Numbered from the stretch's first letter, positions 35,488 to 43,563 are shown. The stretch: DNA of 64,000 nt from Sphingobacterium sp. UBA5670 (GCF_002420705.1 NZ_DIIM01000003.1:143923-207922); one strand, 5' to 3'. The notes: generated by a model not told the origin, from the letters alone. Program-made: numbers and translations.

Positions 35488-36399
35488 ATGAAAAGTCCAA
35501 CCTTAAGCTTTTGGCTACCCATATGTGTAGTAGCTTTATTTTGTTGCTCCTGTAAAGACAAAACAAAGGGGAAGCAGAAAAGCGAAGTCGAGCATCAAAG
35601 TGCCAAACCAATAAGTACTGCAGACAGCACTTTATTCCATTTTTGGGATAAATTTGCGATGCAAGATACAGCGCAGGTAAAAAATCCGGAAAAAGGAGAA
35701 CAACACCTTGCTGATTTTATTCAGCTCTTGGCACAGACTCCAGATTCGGCAACAAGGGATAAAGCGGTAGATCTCATGCTGGATAAAGCAAAAATTAACC
35801 GTACCAGCTTTGATTATTTCATTAAACAATATGAACACTACCTGTATGATGGCAATTCGCCCCTGCGCAATGATGTTCTCTACGAATCGGTACTACGATA
35901 TTTGATTAAAACAGATGTGCTTTCTGATCTTGAAAAAGAAGCCTATAGACCAACGTATAAATTGGTACTTCGGAATAAAGAGGGGCAAACGGCCGAAGAT
36001 TTCAGTTATGAACTGACGAATGGCAAAAAACAAAAGCTATCAGAGACAAAAGCTAAATATACCTTCCTGATCTTTTACGATCCGGACTGCTCGCATTGCA
36101 AAGAAACCATCCAACAGCTTCGTGATACACCGCAATTGGTGCAGCTCTTTACACAATTACAGGTACAGGTACTGGCTGTCGACCCATGGGGCGACCGCAC
36201 GAAGTGGAAAAACTATCAAACTGAGTTGTCGTACCAATGGATTAATGGCTTTGACAGCGAAAGTAAAATATTATCTTTCAATTTATACGATCTCAAAGCT
36301 TCACCAACCATTTACCTGTTGGATGAGAATAAAAAGGTGCTCTTAAAAGACACCTACTTGCAGCAGGTCATTGCTTATTTTGTTAAAACCAATTCTTAG
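35488..36399 (+). CDS. Thioredoxin-like (TlpA/DUF5106-type) lipoprotein
   Basis: This 303-aa protein is exported as a lipoprotein: an N-terminal hydrophobic stretch ends CCSC-KDK, with Cys22 as the likely lipidated residue. Residues 45-150 form a helical region like that of DUF5106. The C-terminal thioredoxin fold has FLIFYDPDCSHCKE with the redox pair Cys201/Cys204 (CSHC), and the cis-proline lies in KASPTIYLLD. It could reduce or form disulfides in the periplasm or act as a peptide-binding partner. It begins the plus-strand cassette and ends 3 nt before the peptidase gene, so both are co-transcribed. A link to peptide export or maturation is inferred from context. Confidence 0.88.
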   Translation: MKSPTLSFWLPICVVALFCCSCKDKTKGKQKSEVEHQSAKPISTADSTLFHFWDKFAMQDTAQVKNPEKGEQHLADFIQLLAQTPDSATRDKAVDLMLDKAKINRTSFDYFIKQYEHYLYDGNSPLRNDVLYESVLRYLIKTDVLSDLEKEAYRPTYKLVLRNKEGQTAEDFSYELTNGKKQKLSETKAKYTFLIFYDPDCSHCKETIQQLRDTPQLVQLFTQLQVQVLAVDPWGDRTKWKNYQTELSYQWINGFDSESKILSFNLYDLKASPTIYLLDENKKVLLKDTYLQQVIAYFVKTNS

Positions 36400-36402
36400 C
36401 TG

Positions 36403-36861
36403 ATGGCTGAAAACTCAAGCGACAGCAAAACACGGGTTATTTCAAATGAAGACTACTTTGCCGAGGTGCAACGCAACCTTCGTGAAGGTAAGGAGGTGCG
36501 CATACGCATCAAGGGCAATAGCATGCTTCCATTCATCAAGGATGGGGATACGGTATTATTGCGGGCTTATCAGGGGCAATCGCTTGCTTTAGGAAGCAAT
36601 ATACTCGCCAAAGACAAGAATAAATTTGTCTTCCACCGTTTTGTAGGCAAGAAAAATAATCAATATATATTGGCAGGAGATGGGAATCTTGTCCTCCGCG
36701 AATATGTAGAAGCAACAGACATTATCGCTATCGCTTATACGCATTATCCACAAGATAAAGATAAAACCGTAGCGATCAATCGACCCTGGCCGAGATTACG
36801 CGGACTGGGCTGGTACCATATCCGTTTGTTGCGCCGTATTGCAGCTAAATTGGCCCGTTGA
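36403..36861 (+). CDS. Soluble S24/S26-type serine peptidase
   Basis: This 152-aa protein matches the catalytic core of signal-peptidase-like S24/S26 proteins. KGNSMLPFIKDGDTVLL carries the nucleophile Ser40 in the box S-M-x-P. FVFHRFVGKKNNQYILAGDGN places His78 and Asp93 where S26B (SipW/ER-type) enzymes keep their Ser-His-Asp set, rather than the Ser-Lys dyad of LepB. Unlike signal peptidases, it has no N-terminal membrane helix; the first 35 residues are charged. It may therefore act in the cytoplasm, for example trimming a leader peptide before export. The C-terminal 30 residues are basic and amphipathic. The gene is 3 nt after the lipoprotein. Assignment to the peptidase fold is firm; the activity is inferred. 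Confidence 0.8.
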   Translation: MAENSSDSKTRVISNEDYFAEVQRNLREGKEVRIRIKGNSMLPFIKDGDTVLLRAYQGQSLALGSNILAKDKNKFVFHRFVGKKNNQYILAGDGNLVLREYVEATDIIAIAYTHYPQDKDKTVAINRPWPRLRGLGWYHIRLLRRIAAKLAR

Positions 36862-36874
36862 GAAAGAAAATTGT

Positions 36875-36882
36875 TAACTTTG
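36875..36882 (+). promoter_or_regulatory. -7 box before the PqqD-like gene
   Basis: TAACTTTG at 36875-36882 matches TAnnTTTG. A TTG at 36858-36860 is 14 nt upstream, closer than usual, so the -33 match is imperfect. Transcription would start near 36889, giving a leader of about 55 nt before the PqqD-like ATG. It could allow the PqqD, exporter and kinase genes to be expressed apart from the first two genes. Confidence 0.45.
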
Positions 36883-36943
36883 CCTTAAAAGAACAGTATT
36901 CATGAATACCATTGGATACAGACACGAATAAATAATTATTTAT

Positions 36944-37213
36944 ATGAAATTAAGATCAGATTTAGTTTTGAGAACAATCGGTTCAGATCATTTGATCGTG
37001 GATCCTAGCCAGGATATGGTTGACCTATCAACAGTGTATACGCTAAATAGCTCTGCTGCATGGTTGTGGGAACAGCTCAAAGGGAAAGATTTCAATATAG
37101 ACGATATCGTCGAATTGCTTTGTGAAAACTACGACGTAAACGCGGATCAGGCAAAATCTGATGCGGAAATTCTTCTGCAGGACTTCCAAAAACAGGGCCT
37201 GTTAGAAAAATAG
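36944..37213 (+). CDS. PqqD family (RRE-type) peptide-binding protein
   Basis: This 89-aa protein fits the PqqD fold. Three N-terminal beta strands (LVLRTIGSDHLIVD, DMVDLSTVYTLN) precede SSAAWLWEQLKG, the hallmark helix of the family. NIDDIVELLCENYDV and ADQAKSDAEILLQDFQKQGLL complete the winged-helix-like helices. PqqD-like domains bind leader peptides of ribosomally made, modified peptides (RiPPs) and hand them to modifying enzymes; in lasso loci they are called B1. A related PqqD group accompanies HPr-kinase-related proteins in exopolysaccharide/exosortase loci. The neighbours here (ABC exporter, HprK-like kinase, peptidase) support either reading. It is 82 nt upstream of the exporter. Confidence 0.9.
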   Translation: MKLRSDLVLRTIGSDHLIVDPSQDMVDLSTVYTLNSSAAWLWEQLKGKDFNIDDIVELLCENYDVNADQAKSDAEILLQDFQKQGLLEK

Positions 37214-37294
37214 CCATTATTTCAAACCGAGACATTAAATGAAGAGCATCTGGATATTCCATATGGCAAATAATCAACAAATTGATTGTATGAA

Positions 37295-38923
37295 ATGAAC
37301 AACAATAGCCTGAAGCAACATCTACGCTGGGCTTGGTCGATCAGCCAGGGATACCGAGGCAAGTTGTTCCTTTATTTCATCCTGGAACTGATCTGCATCG
37401 GGCTTTCCCTCGCCTTTGTATTTTTATCCAAAAAGGCTGTTGATACCGCCACTTCCCAGGGAGATCTGCCGCTAAAATGGCTGCTTATTGGCATCGTTGG
37501 AAGTATTGCGTTAAATGTCGGTATCAAGGGATATTCGGGTCGCATGATGGAGCAGATCAAACTGATGCTCACACTTCAATTGCAGCGAACGATGCTCGAT
37601 GCCCAAATGCTCTCGGTATGGAAATTAATCAAAAATTGGCATACAGGCGATATTCAGATCCGCATCCAAACGGACTGTGAAGAAGTCGCCAATACCATCG
37701 CCAATACATTCTTGTCTTTTCTATTGACCACGATCCAGCTATTGGCATCAGTCGGTTTTCTATGGTATATGGATCCGATGCTGGCGCTGATGATCCTGGC
37801 CATATCCCCCTTATTTGTATTTTCAAAATTATACTTCCGCAAAATGCGCAAGCTCAGCAGGGAAGTCAAGGAGGAGGAAAGCAACTTTTCAAAGGTGCTG
37901 CAGGAAAACCTGCGTTTTCGTCTGCTCATTCGGGCAATGGGCATCTTCCCGAAAAGAAGGGAGAAACTCTTGGCGAGCCAGCACCAATTATTTTTGTTGA
38001 AAATACGGCAGCTCAACTTTTCAACCTATACGCAGGGGGCAATGAAAGTAGCCATGAACGCGGGTTATTTGGTTGCCTTTATCTGGGGGATTTACAGACT
38101 GCAGTCTGGCCAGATTTCATTTGGTACAATGACCGCTTTCCTGCAATTAGTTGCACGAATACAATCGCCCATTCTCGCATTGATTGCCTATATTCCGGGC
38201 TTTGTCCGGTTCCGCGTCTCTGCCGACCGTCTACTGGAACTACAGGCCGGCGAGATCGAACCTCAGGTGACACCGCAACGCCTCCACGAGACACAGGAGC
38301 TCCGGATCAGCGACCTTTCCTTCCGTTACGAAGATAAGTGGGTTTTACAAAATTTGAACCTTTCCTTAAAAGCAGGTGAGCCAACCGCTATTATCGGACC
38401 AAGTGGGAAAGGGAAAACAACATTGATACGTTTGCTACTGGCACTGCTTAAAGCCGAAAAGGGAGAAATCTCACTTATAGACAAGGATGGCGCAAGGCCA
38501 CTAACCGCCAGCCATCGGATCAACCTCGCGTATATTCCGCAGGGAAATTCGCTTTTCAGTGGTACCATTCGTGAAAATCTGCTCCTTCATGTCAAAGAAG
38601 AAGGGTCAATGGACATGCAAAAAGCGCTTTGGCTGGCTTGTGCAGAATTTGTATTTGATCTGCCCGATGGAATCGATACAGTCGTTGGTGAATCTGGCAT
38701 AGGCTTATCGGAAGGGCAGGCGCAGCGGGTTGCTATCGCTCGCGCACTCATGCACGACGGCGATATCTGGCTCTTTGATGAGGTGACTTCTGCATTGGAT
38801 AAGACCACCTCAGATACCTTAATACAGCGGCTTTTAACACATGGAAAGCACAAAATCTGTTTGTTTGTAACGCATGACCTGAACCTGGCCGAAAAATGCC
38901 AGCAACGTATCTATCTGGACTAA
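37295..38923 (+). CDS. ABC exporter, fused membrane and ATPase domains
   Basis: This 542-aa half-transporter has an N-terminal membrane domain with about six helices (to residue 310) and a C-terminal ATPase. The ATPase shows Walker A GPSGKGKTT at about 368-376, signature LSEGQAQRVAIARAL from 471, Walker B IWLFDE at about 491-496 followed by VTSALD, and the H-loop in FVTHDLN. It lacks an N-terminal C39 leader-peptidase domain, so leader removal, if needed, must be done by another enzyme such as the cassette's S24/S26-type peptidase. It probably works as a homodimer to export a peptide or lipid. The frame could start at TTG 37286, but the ATG at 37295 (MNNNSLKQH) is more likely. GC is clearly higher than in the polysaccharide genes. 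Confidence 0.92.
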   Translation: MNNNSLKQHLRWAWSISQGYRGKLFLYFILELICIGLSLAFVFLSKKAVDTATSQGDLPLKWLLIGIVGSIALNVGIKGYSGRMMEQIKLMLTLQLQRTMLDAQMLSVWKLIKNWHTGDIQIRIQTDCEEVANTIANTFLSFLLTTIQLLASVGFLWYMDPMLALMILAISPLFVFSKLYFRKMRKLSREVKEEESNFSKVLQENLRFRLLIRAMGIFPKRREKLLASQHQLFLLKIRQLNFSTYTQGAMKVAMNAGYLVAFIWGIYRLQSGQISFGTMTAFLQLVARIQSPILALIAYIPGFVRFRVSADRLLELQAGEIEPQVTPQRLHETQELRISDLSFRYEDKWVLQNLNLSLKAGEPTAIIGPSGKGKTTLIRLLLALLKAEKGEISLIDKDGARPLTASHRINLAYIPQGNSLFSGTIRENLLLHVKEEGSMDMQKALWLACAEFVFDLPDGIDTVVGESGIGLSEGQAQRVAIARALMHDGDIWLFDEVTSALDKTTSDTLIQRLLTHGKHKICLFVTHDLNLAEKCQQRIYLD

Positions 38924-39030
38924 AATTTGTTCGGGCAACTAAAAAGGATAGCAACCAATCGAGTGGAGTATTGTCCCAATGGAGCGCCGAAAATAGTCGC
39001 CAACAGCAGGACGGAAATAAAAAGAAATAA
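38896..39030 (+). CDS. Candidate small Ser-rich peptide (possible precursor)
   Basis: This 44-codon ATG ORF overlaps the last 28 nt of the exporter gene in another frame and ends 85 nt before the kinase gene. It begins MPATYLSGLKFVRATKK and holds seven serines (residues 7, 19, 22, 23, 27, 30, 34), one Trp and a basic C-terminal KKK. In a locus with an RRE-type protein, exporter and HprK-like serine kinase, it is the best-placed short ORF for a modified peptide substrate. It does not carry the lasso leader pattern Y-x-x-P-x-L, and a chance ORF is quite possible. A second frame (TTG at 38927, 39 codons, stop 39044-39046) overlaps it. Confidence 0.25.
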   Translation: MPATYLSGLKFVRATKKDSNQSSGVLSQWSAENSRQQQDGNKKK

Positions 39031-39115
39031 CGGGCAAATAGAATAAGCAGGTTTTTCTAACGAATTTTTAAAAGACAAATCGGGCATAGCGAGCTCCCGA
39101 AATAATTATTTAGAC

Positions 39116-40030
39116 ATGAATTTGACGAAATCATCCGAATTATCCCAGACACGCTACCGCATCGCGGAATTGGTATTGGAATTTAATCATCCCGAAGACT
39201 ATCCCCTGGCACAGCTTCTGCCTTCATTCCGGGACTTCCAATGGCTAGACTCCGCAGACAAAACAGACATTAGCATCACAGTCAGTTTAGCGAAAGCACC
39301 GATACCTGAGGATAAAGGTATACTTCGCACAGACGAATCTATTGCATGGGGAGACCGGTTTCGCTTTTATGAAAAAGAGGATACTTTTATCACCACAATT
39401 ATCAACGAGCAGGGCAATGCCGCCTGGTATCTGCAAAGTGACCGAAACTTTGAACATTCGCTACTCTATGTTCCTGAAAGCACAGCGGATGAACAGACAG
39501 GTGTCATTACCTGGATGGCGATGATGATCTTTGGGCAGGCCAGCCTACTGCACCAAACCATTATGATCCATGCTTCTGTGGCAAACCATGCCGGTAGAGG
39601 GGTCGCTTTTTTGGGCAAGAGTGGTACCGGTAAAAGCACACATAGCCGCCTCTGGTTAAAACATATTCCAAATACAGTCTTACTTAACGACGATAATCCC
39701 GCCATTCGTATAACCGATAAAGGGGTGTTAATTTATGGAACACCTTGGAGCGGCAAAACGCCATGTTATAAAAACGAACAGCTACCATTGCAAGGCTTTG
39801 TTCGCCTACAACAGGCTCCCATAAATGAGTTTGAGTGGCAGACTGGCCTTAAAGGTTTTATCGCGGTATTGCCTAGCTGTACCTCCATACGGTGGAACAA
39901 GGAGTTGTTCTCAACGATGAATACCATCCTGGAAAAGATCATCGCTCAGGTTCCTGTCGGTTATTTAAAATGCTTACCCGATGCTGCTGCGGCAGAACTA
40001 TGCCATTCGGCTTTATTTCCGAACGAATAA
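39116..40030 (+). CDS. HPr-kinase-like serine kinase (lasso kinase-like)
   Basis: This 304-aa protein has the C-terminal ATP-binding domain of HPr kinase/phosphorylase. The P-loop AFLGKSGTGKSTHSRLW has Walker A at residues 167-174. NDDNPAIRI (191-193 Asn-Asp-Asp) and YGTPWSGKTPCY follow, the latter seen in HprK-related proteins outside classical HPr regulation. IHASVANHAG precedes the P-loop. The N-terminal 130 residues lack the HprK N-domain and are unassigned. Related lasso kinases phosphorylate the C-terminal Ser of precursor peptides; another branch (HprK-related kinase A) accompanies PqqD-like proteins near polysaccharide genes. The substrate here is unknown. A 192-nt gap with a small ORF lies upstream. 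The ATG start is clear. Confidence 0.85.
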   Translation: MNLTKSSELSQTRYRIAELVLEFNHPEDYPLAQLLPSFRDFQWLDSADKTDISITVSLAKAPIPEDKGILRTDESIAWGDRFRFYEKEDTFITTIINEQGNAAWYLQSDRNFEHSLLYVPESTADEQTGVITWMAMMIFGQASLLHQTIMIHASVANHAGRGVAFLGKSGTGKSTHSRLWLKHIPNTVLLNDDNPAIRITDKGVLIYGTPWSGKTPCYKNEQLPLQGFVRLQQAPINEFEWQTGLKGFIAVLPSCTSIRWNKELFSTMNTILEKIIAQVPVGYLKCLPDAAAAELCHSALFPNE

Positions 40031-40054
40031 GAACAATCAGATTTGGACAGCACA

Positions 40055-40096
40055 AAAAAATCCCTCAAAGTCTCGTCGACATAGGAGGGATTTTTT
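40055..40096. terminator. Bidirectional terminator between kinase and S41 genes
   Basis: AAAAAATCCCTC (40055-40066) pairs perfectly with GAGGGATTTTTT (40085-40096) around an 18-nt loop. With A- and T-runs on both sides it can end transcription from the kinase gene (plus, stop 40030) and the S41 peptidase gene (minus, stop 40124). Confidence 0.85.
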
Positions 40097-40123
40097 ATAA
40101 CTATCTTTTGATTGATATCTAGA

Positions 40124-41623
40124 TTAGCGCTTCTTGATCATACCACGATCTGGCCGTATATTGACCTCGCCTTGGTTAAGCGTGCGATAGCCCTTTCGGC
40201 TGACGGCATTGATAGAAGCTTTGGTTGTAATGCCCGGTGCTGCCTCATTCAATGCTGTGGCCAACATCGTCTCTTTCTTATCGCCTACGTCGACAAATAC
40301 ATAATCTGTTATATTGCTTTTATCGGGTACAAAACCATCCCAATAGTCCGAAAAATCTGCCGAATTTTTCAACAGAAAGGATACTGGCCAAAAAGACACT
40401 TTATTCTGGACAACCTGCTCAAAGAAACCTACTGGTTTGCCATATGTACGCGTGCCAGAGGCTATAATCTGTACCTGCAGATAAGGTTTAAGTACATTGA
40501 TCAGCATTTCAGCAGCCGATGCCGTGCGGTCGCTCACTAAGAAATAGACTTTACTCAGGTTCAAATTGCTCTTGCCCTCAAATTTTGTATCCTGAAACAT
40601 CTTATTGATACTCGGTGTAGCCTTGATATAGTCATTCACCTCGTATTTAAGCATCAGCTTTCCTTTCGTAATTGCTCCTCCGATCTTATCGGCAACATAG
40701 GCGGAAGCATCCACATAACCCCCACCATTGTAGCGCAAATCAATAATTAAACTTTTAATCTGCTGAGCCTGGAACTTATCAAAAGCTGCATCTACTTTCT
40801 GTTGATTGACATTATTGTTCTCAATTTCTTCAAAGGAAGATAAGGCAAGGTATCCTACATTAGTTCCGTTATACGTATAGACAGAATCTTTATAGATAGG
40901 ATCAATGGTATAGCCGTTCGCATAAGTTAGATCTTTGATCGTTGTTGTTCCGTCTTGATGTTTCACTTGTAGCTTAAGCGTACCTGCATCCAGTGCCGCA
41001 TTCAGTTTGTTCATCATCTTGTCCCGCGCACTAGCATCATTAATGGTACAGCCGGTAGCCGTGCAGGTGACAGCGATCGAGTAATCGGAATCACCGTTGA
41101 CAGCCGTAATAAAATCAGACCGTTTGAAACCTGCCTTTTGGGCTGGGGATCCCCCCTCCACAAAATAGATAATGGGATATGCCGTTTTTTCATCTTCGGT
41201 ACCCAATTGAACATAGATACCATATCCATCATTGGTATCCATCTTGAGTCTGCTAGATGCAGCGGTTCCTGTATTATAGCCATCTAAACCAAGCATGTAC
41301 GAAAACCTGTCAAATACACCACTCGGATAGGCAGCATGTGCCGGTGTCATTTTCTTCAGTGCATCGAGCACCAAATCTGCCGAACCATATTTATCCGTAA
41401 ATTGTGAAGGATCGCTCGTATAATCAGGAATGGATTTGTCCCAGAGTGAATATAGTTTGTAATACTTATAGATATCATCCTTGATCAGCTGCGCTTCGGT
41501 ACGCTCGACCGGTTCGGGTTCGGGCTCTGGTTGAGGAGTATCCTTTTTACAGGAGAAGACAGAAAGTCCAGTTAGTGCTAGGATAGCCAGACGTCCTGTT
41601 TGTTTTAATGGCGCTAAGTTCAT
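40124..41623 (-). CDS. S41 family peptidase lipoprotein
   Basis: This 499-aa protease is exported as a lipoprotein: the signal ends FSCKKD, then a PEPEPEP linker. A PDZ-like segment (YPIIYFVEGGSPAQKAGFKR, DFITAVNGD) precedes the S41 domain. There, SLIIDLRYNGGGYVDASAYV is the oxyanion strand, Ser lies in SDRTASAAEML and Lys in GTRTYGKPVG, forming the Ser-Lys dyad. It cuts proteins at or near C termini in the envelope. Bacteroidota carry many such S41 lipoproteins of unknown target. It is transcribed alone toward the terminator at 40055. The ATG is the start. It is unrelated in role to the longer Prc-type S41 protein at 53107. Confidence 0.92.
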   Translation of the reverse strand: MNLAPLKQTGRLAILALTGLSVFSCKKDTPQPEPEPEPVERTEAQLIKDDIYKYYKLYSLWDKSIPDYTSDPSQFTDKYGSADLVLDALKKMTPAHAAYPSGVFDRFSYMLGLDGYNTGTAASSRLKMDTNDGYGIYVQLGTEDEKTAYPIIYFVEGGSPAQKAGFKRSDFITAVNGDSDYSIAVTCTATGCTINDASARDKMMNKLNAALDAGTLKLQVKHQDGTTTIKDLTYANGYTIDPIYKDSVYTYNGTNVGYLALSSFEEIENNNVNQQKVDAAFDKFQAQQIKSLIIDLRYNGGGYVDASAYVADKIGGAITKGKLMLKYEVNDYIKATPSINKMFQDTKFEGKSNLNLSKVYFLVSDRTASAAEMLINVLKPYLQVQIIASGTRTYGKPVGFFEQVVQNKVSFWPVSFLLKNSADFSDYWDGFVPDKSNITDYVFVDVGDKKETMLATALNEAAPGITTKASINAVSRKGYRTLNQGEVNIRPDRGMIKKR

Positions 41624-41673
41624 AGTTGAAACATTTGTAAAACAAACATAAATAATTTACTCCGATCCACAAT

Positions 41674-41710
41674 AAAAAAAAACACGCTAGCCTTGGGGAG
41701 TGCCAGCGTG
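41674..41710 (-). terminator. Repeated terminator hairpin, copy 1
   Basis: CACGCT (41683-41688) pairs with AGCGTG (41705-41710), with extra GC pairs inside. On the minus strand it is followed by a U-tract from the A-run at 41674-41682. It lies 45 nt downstream of the lipoprotein gene that ends at 41756. The same 37-nt sequence occurs at 43564-43600. Confidence 0.8.
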
Positions 41711-41755
41711 CCTGAATTTGCATTATCTTTTTCGCGATTTTGCTAAATAAAATAA

Positions 41756-43312
41756 TTAATATTTGGGAACAGGTACTATACCTAATTCTACCATACCTGT
41801 ATTAATTGTATAAATATCATGTGCTTCATGCCAGGGACTTACATCAAATTTATAACCTAAGCTTATCTTATCAGTATACTCCAAAATACCCGTTCCCAGA
41901 TCATCCGACCCCCCTGTAGTTTTGTAAACAATAGTTTCAGAATTGGTCGTGCTCGACGAGCCTTGACCTTTAACAGATGCACCTAGCTTTACTATTCCTA
42001 TATTGATCCCACCCGATCCTTCAAATTCCCAAGAGTTAGTGAAGGTTGAACTTGCTGAAACAGTTTTCGTGAATTCAGATCCCGGATCGATTTCCTCAAC
42101 AAAAAAATGCCATTTATCCCCCAGTTCATACACATTCCAGCCAACAAGTTTTAATGGCTCTGGCAAATAGTACACTCTTGGTTTATTCACATTTTGTTCC
42201 TTTTTAAATAATTCAGTTGCACTGACAGAAAATATCTTATATAGAGATTCAAAGCCTCCAGTTCTATTTAAAAAACTCACATGGACTTTAATTTCCAAAA
42301 TCCCATCAGTCCAATCTCGTAAATCATCCACTATGTATCCTTCTGACGCGCTTTGATTAACAGAAATAGAGTGAATACTTTCGACATATGAATTGTCAAA
42401 GCGTCCTGTATCAGTTAAATTATTGATATTATAATATATAAAATCCCTTTGATATTCTTTGTATGCTGCAAGGAAGACCTTAGGGCTTTCCACGTAATTT
42501 GCAAAATTTGAATTTAGTGAAGGGTCTCCAAGAAAATTAAAAAACATCTGATGCTTACCATTTGCTGCTGGATATCCATAGGTGGAGGTACTTGCCTTTA
42601 AACTCGCTCTATTTCCAGCAAGTTTTTGCTTACTTGAGCTTTCTGAACTTTGTAAATTATCGAAATTGTTATCTATAAAGTAAATCCCACCCTTTTTTGT
42701 ATAAACTAGCGCGCCCTTATTATCGGTTGTTCCAAGTTTTGCAGTTCTGGCGGGTTCTTCATTACTAACAATAACTCTTTCGTTAGATTTCACTACAACG
42801 ACGGGAATATCAGGAATTTTATAGTAAGACAATGCCTTAGAGGTCCCATCAGCATTGTACGCAAATAATGATTTTCCTGCTTTCTTATCATCTAAATTTC
42901 TTACCGCCACCAGCGGTATATCATCGATAGTGTTCCAATTCTCTGCACTGAATTTTTCCAATTCAGGCACATAAATCGTTAGCAATGGTAGAGTTTCCAA
43001 CAATTCTCTAAATAAAATAGGATTATCAGAATATTTCTCCAGCGCCGAAGCAAATGTTTCACCATTGTTGAGTTGATTGTCTTTAACAAACTGGTAAAGT
43101 ACATCATAGTCATTGTTAAATTTTTTTAACGCCTCCTCTTTAATGAAATCCCTGATTTCTTTGTCTTCTAAAGCCCTGGCGAAAACTTTAGAAACATAAG
43201 TCATATCGTCTGCGCTTTCCTGGGTAACTGTCTGATCTTCGGAAGTAAACGATTTCTTACATGAGCTTGAAAATAAAAGCAATACTAAGCTAATAATAGT
43301 TAATCTTTTCAT
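41756..43312 (-). CDS. Large lipoprotein of unknown function
   Basis: I do not recognise this 518-aa protein. It starts with a lipoprotein signal (LLLFSSSCKKS, Cys18). Residues 25-130 look helical and charged (YVSKVFARALEDKEIRDFIK and on). The middle has short beta segments (YYKIPDIPVVVVKSNERVIV, GALVYTKKGGIYFIDN). The C-terminal 150 residues are beta-rich, with alternating Ser/Thr strands around Val-Ser-Ala-Ser-Ser-Thr-Phe-Thr and a Gly-rich VKLGASVKGQGSSSTTN, a pattern that can occur in membrane-inserting hairpins. That reading is speculative. It has its own promoter (43342) and terminator (41674), so it is a single-gene unit. The ATG start is clear. Confidence 0.75.
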   Translation of the reverse strand: MKRLTIISLVLLLFSSSCKKSFTSEDQTVTQESADDMTYVSKVFARALEDKEIRDFIKEEALKKFNNDYDVLYQFVKDNQLNNGETFASALEKYSDNPILFRELLETLPLLTIYVPELEKFSAENWNTIDDIPLVAVRNLDDKKAGKSLFAYNADGTSKALSYYKIPDIPVVVVKSNERVIVSNEEPARTAKLGTTDNKGALVYTKKGGIYFIDNNFDNLQSSESSSKQKLAGNRASLKASTSTYGYPAANGKHQMFFNFLGDPSLNSNFANYVESPKVFLAAYKEYQRDFIYYNINNLTDTGRFDNSYVESIHSISVNQSASEGYIVDDLRDWTDGILEIKVHVSFLNRTGGFESLYKIFSVSATELFKKEQNVNKPRVYYLPEPLKLVGWNVYELGDKWHFFVEEIDPGSEFTKTVSASSTFTNSWEFEGSGGINIGIVKLGASVKGQGSSSTTNSETIVYKTTGGSDDLGTGILEYTDKISLGYKFDVSPWHEAHDIYTINTGMVELGIVPVPKY

Positions 43313-43341
43313 ATATTATTTTTATTTATAATAATTCTAAA

Positions 43342-43372
43342 CAAAGATAATTTATCATTGAAAAAAAACAAA
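43342..43372 (-). promoter_or_regulatory. Promoter of the unknown lipoprotein gene
   Basis: On the minus strand TATCTTTG (43342-43349) is preceded by TTTG (43369-43372) at exactly 19 nt. The upstream TTTG is itself part of a second TATCTTTG copy (43369-43376), giving a tandem box. The start of transcription would be near 43335, about 22 nt before the ATG at 43312. Between this promoter and the terminator at 43564 I see no gene. Confidence 0.72.
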
Positions 43373-43563
43373 GATAAATTTCATTTTTTTTCGTAAAATT
43401 AAATGACAACTTAAAAGTATATTAAAAAGACCAACCAATAAAAAAAACGGATTAATCAATAAAGAAACAGTAACACACGAAATTTGGTTAAGAAAATATA
43501 TTATCGATATGATGACTATTCATTAAAAGGTATGAATAGGGATAAGATCCGTTACAGATCTGC

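Noticed and set aside
37239..37298. 19-codon ORF between the PqqD-like and exporter genes as a peptide precursor
   Set aside because: It is too short for leader plus core, overlaps the exporter start by four bases, and has no distinctive residues beyond one Cys.
37762..38337. 191-codon open frame overlapping the ABC exporter in another frame
   Set aside because: It lies wholly inside the exporter's membrane domain, which has clear family features; the overlapping frame shows no domain and is explained by the higher GC of this region.
35488..40030. Calling the cassette a lasso-peptide biosynthetic cluster
   Set aside because: PqqD-like, ABC and kinase genes fit, but no asparagine-synthetase-like cyclase or transglutaminase-like protease is present in the window, and no precursor shows the usual lasso leader pattern.
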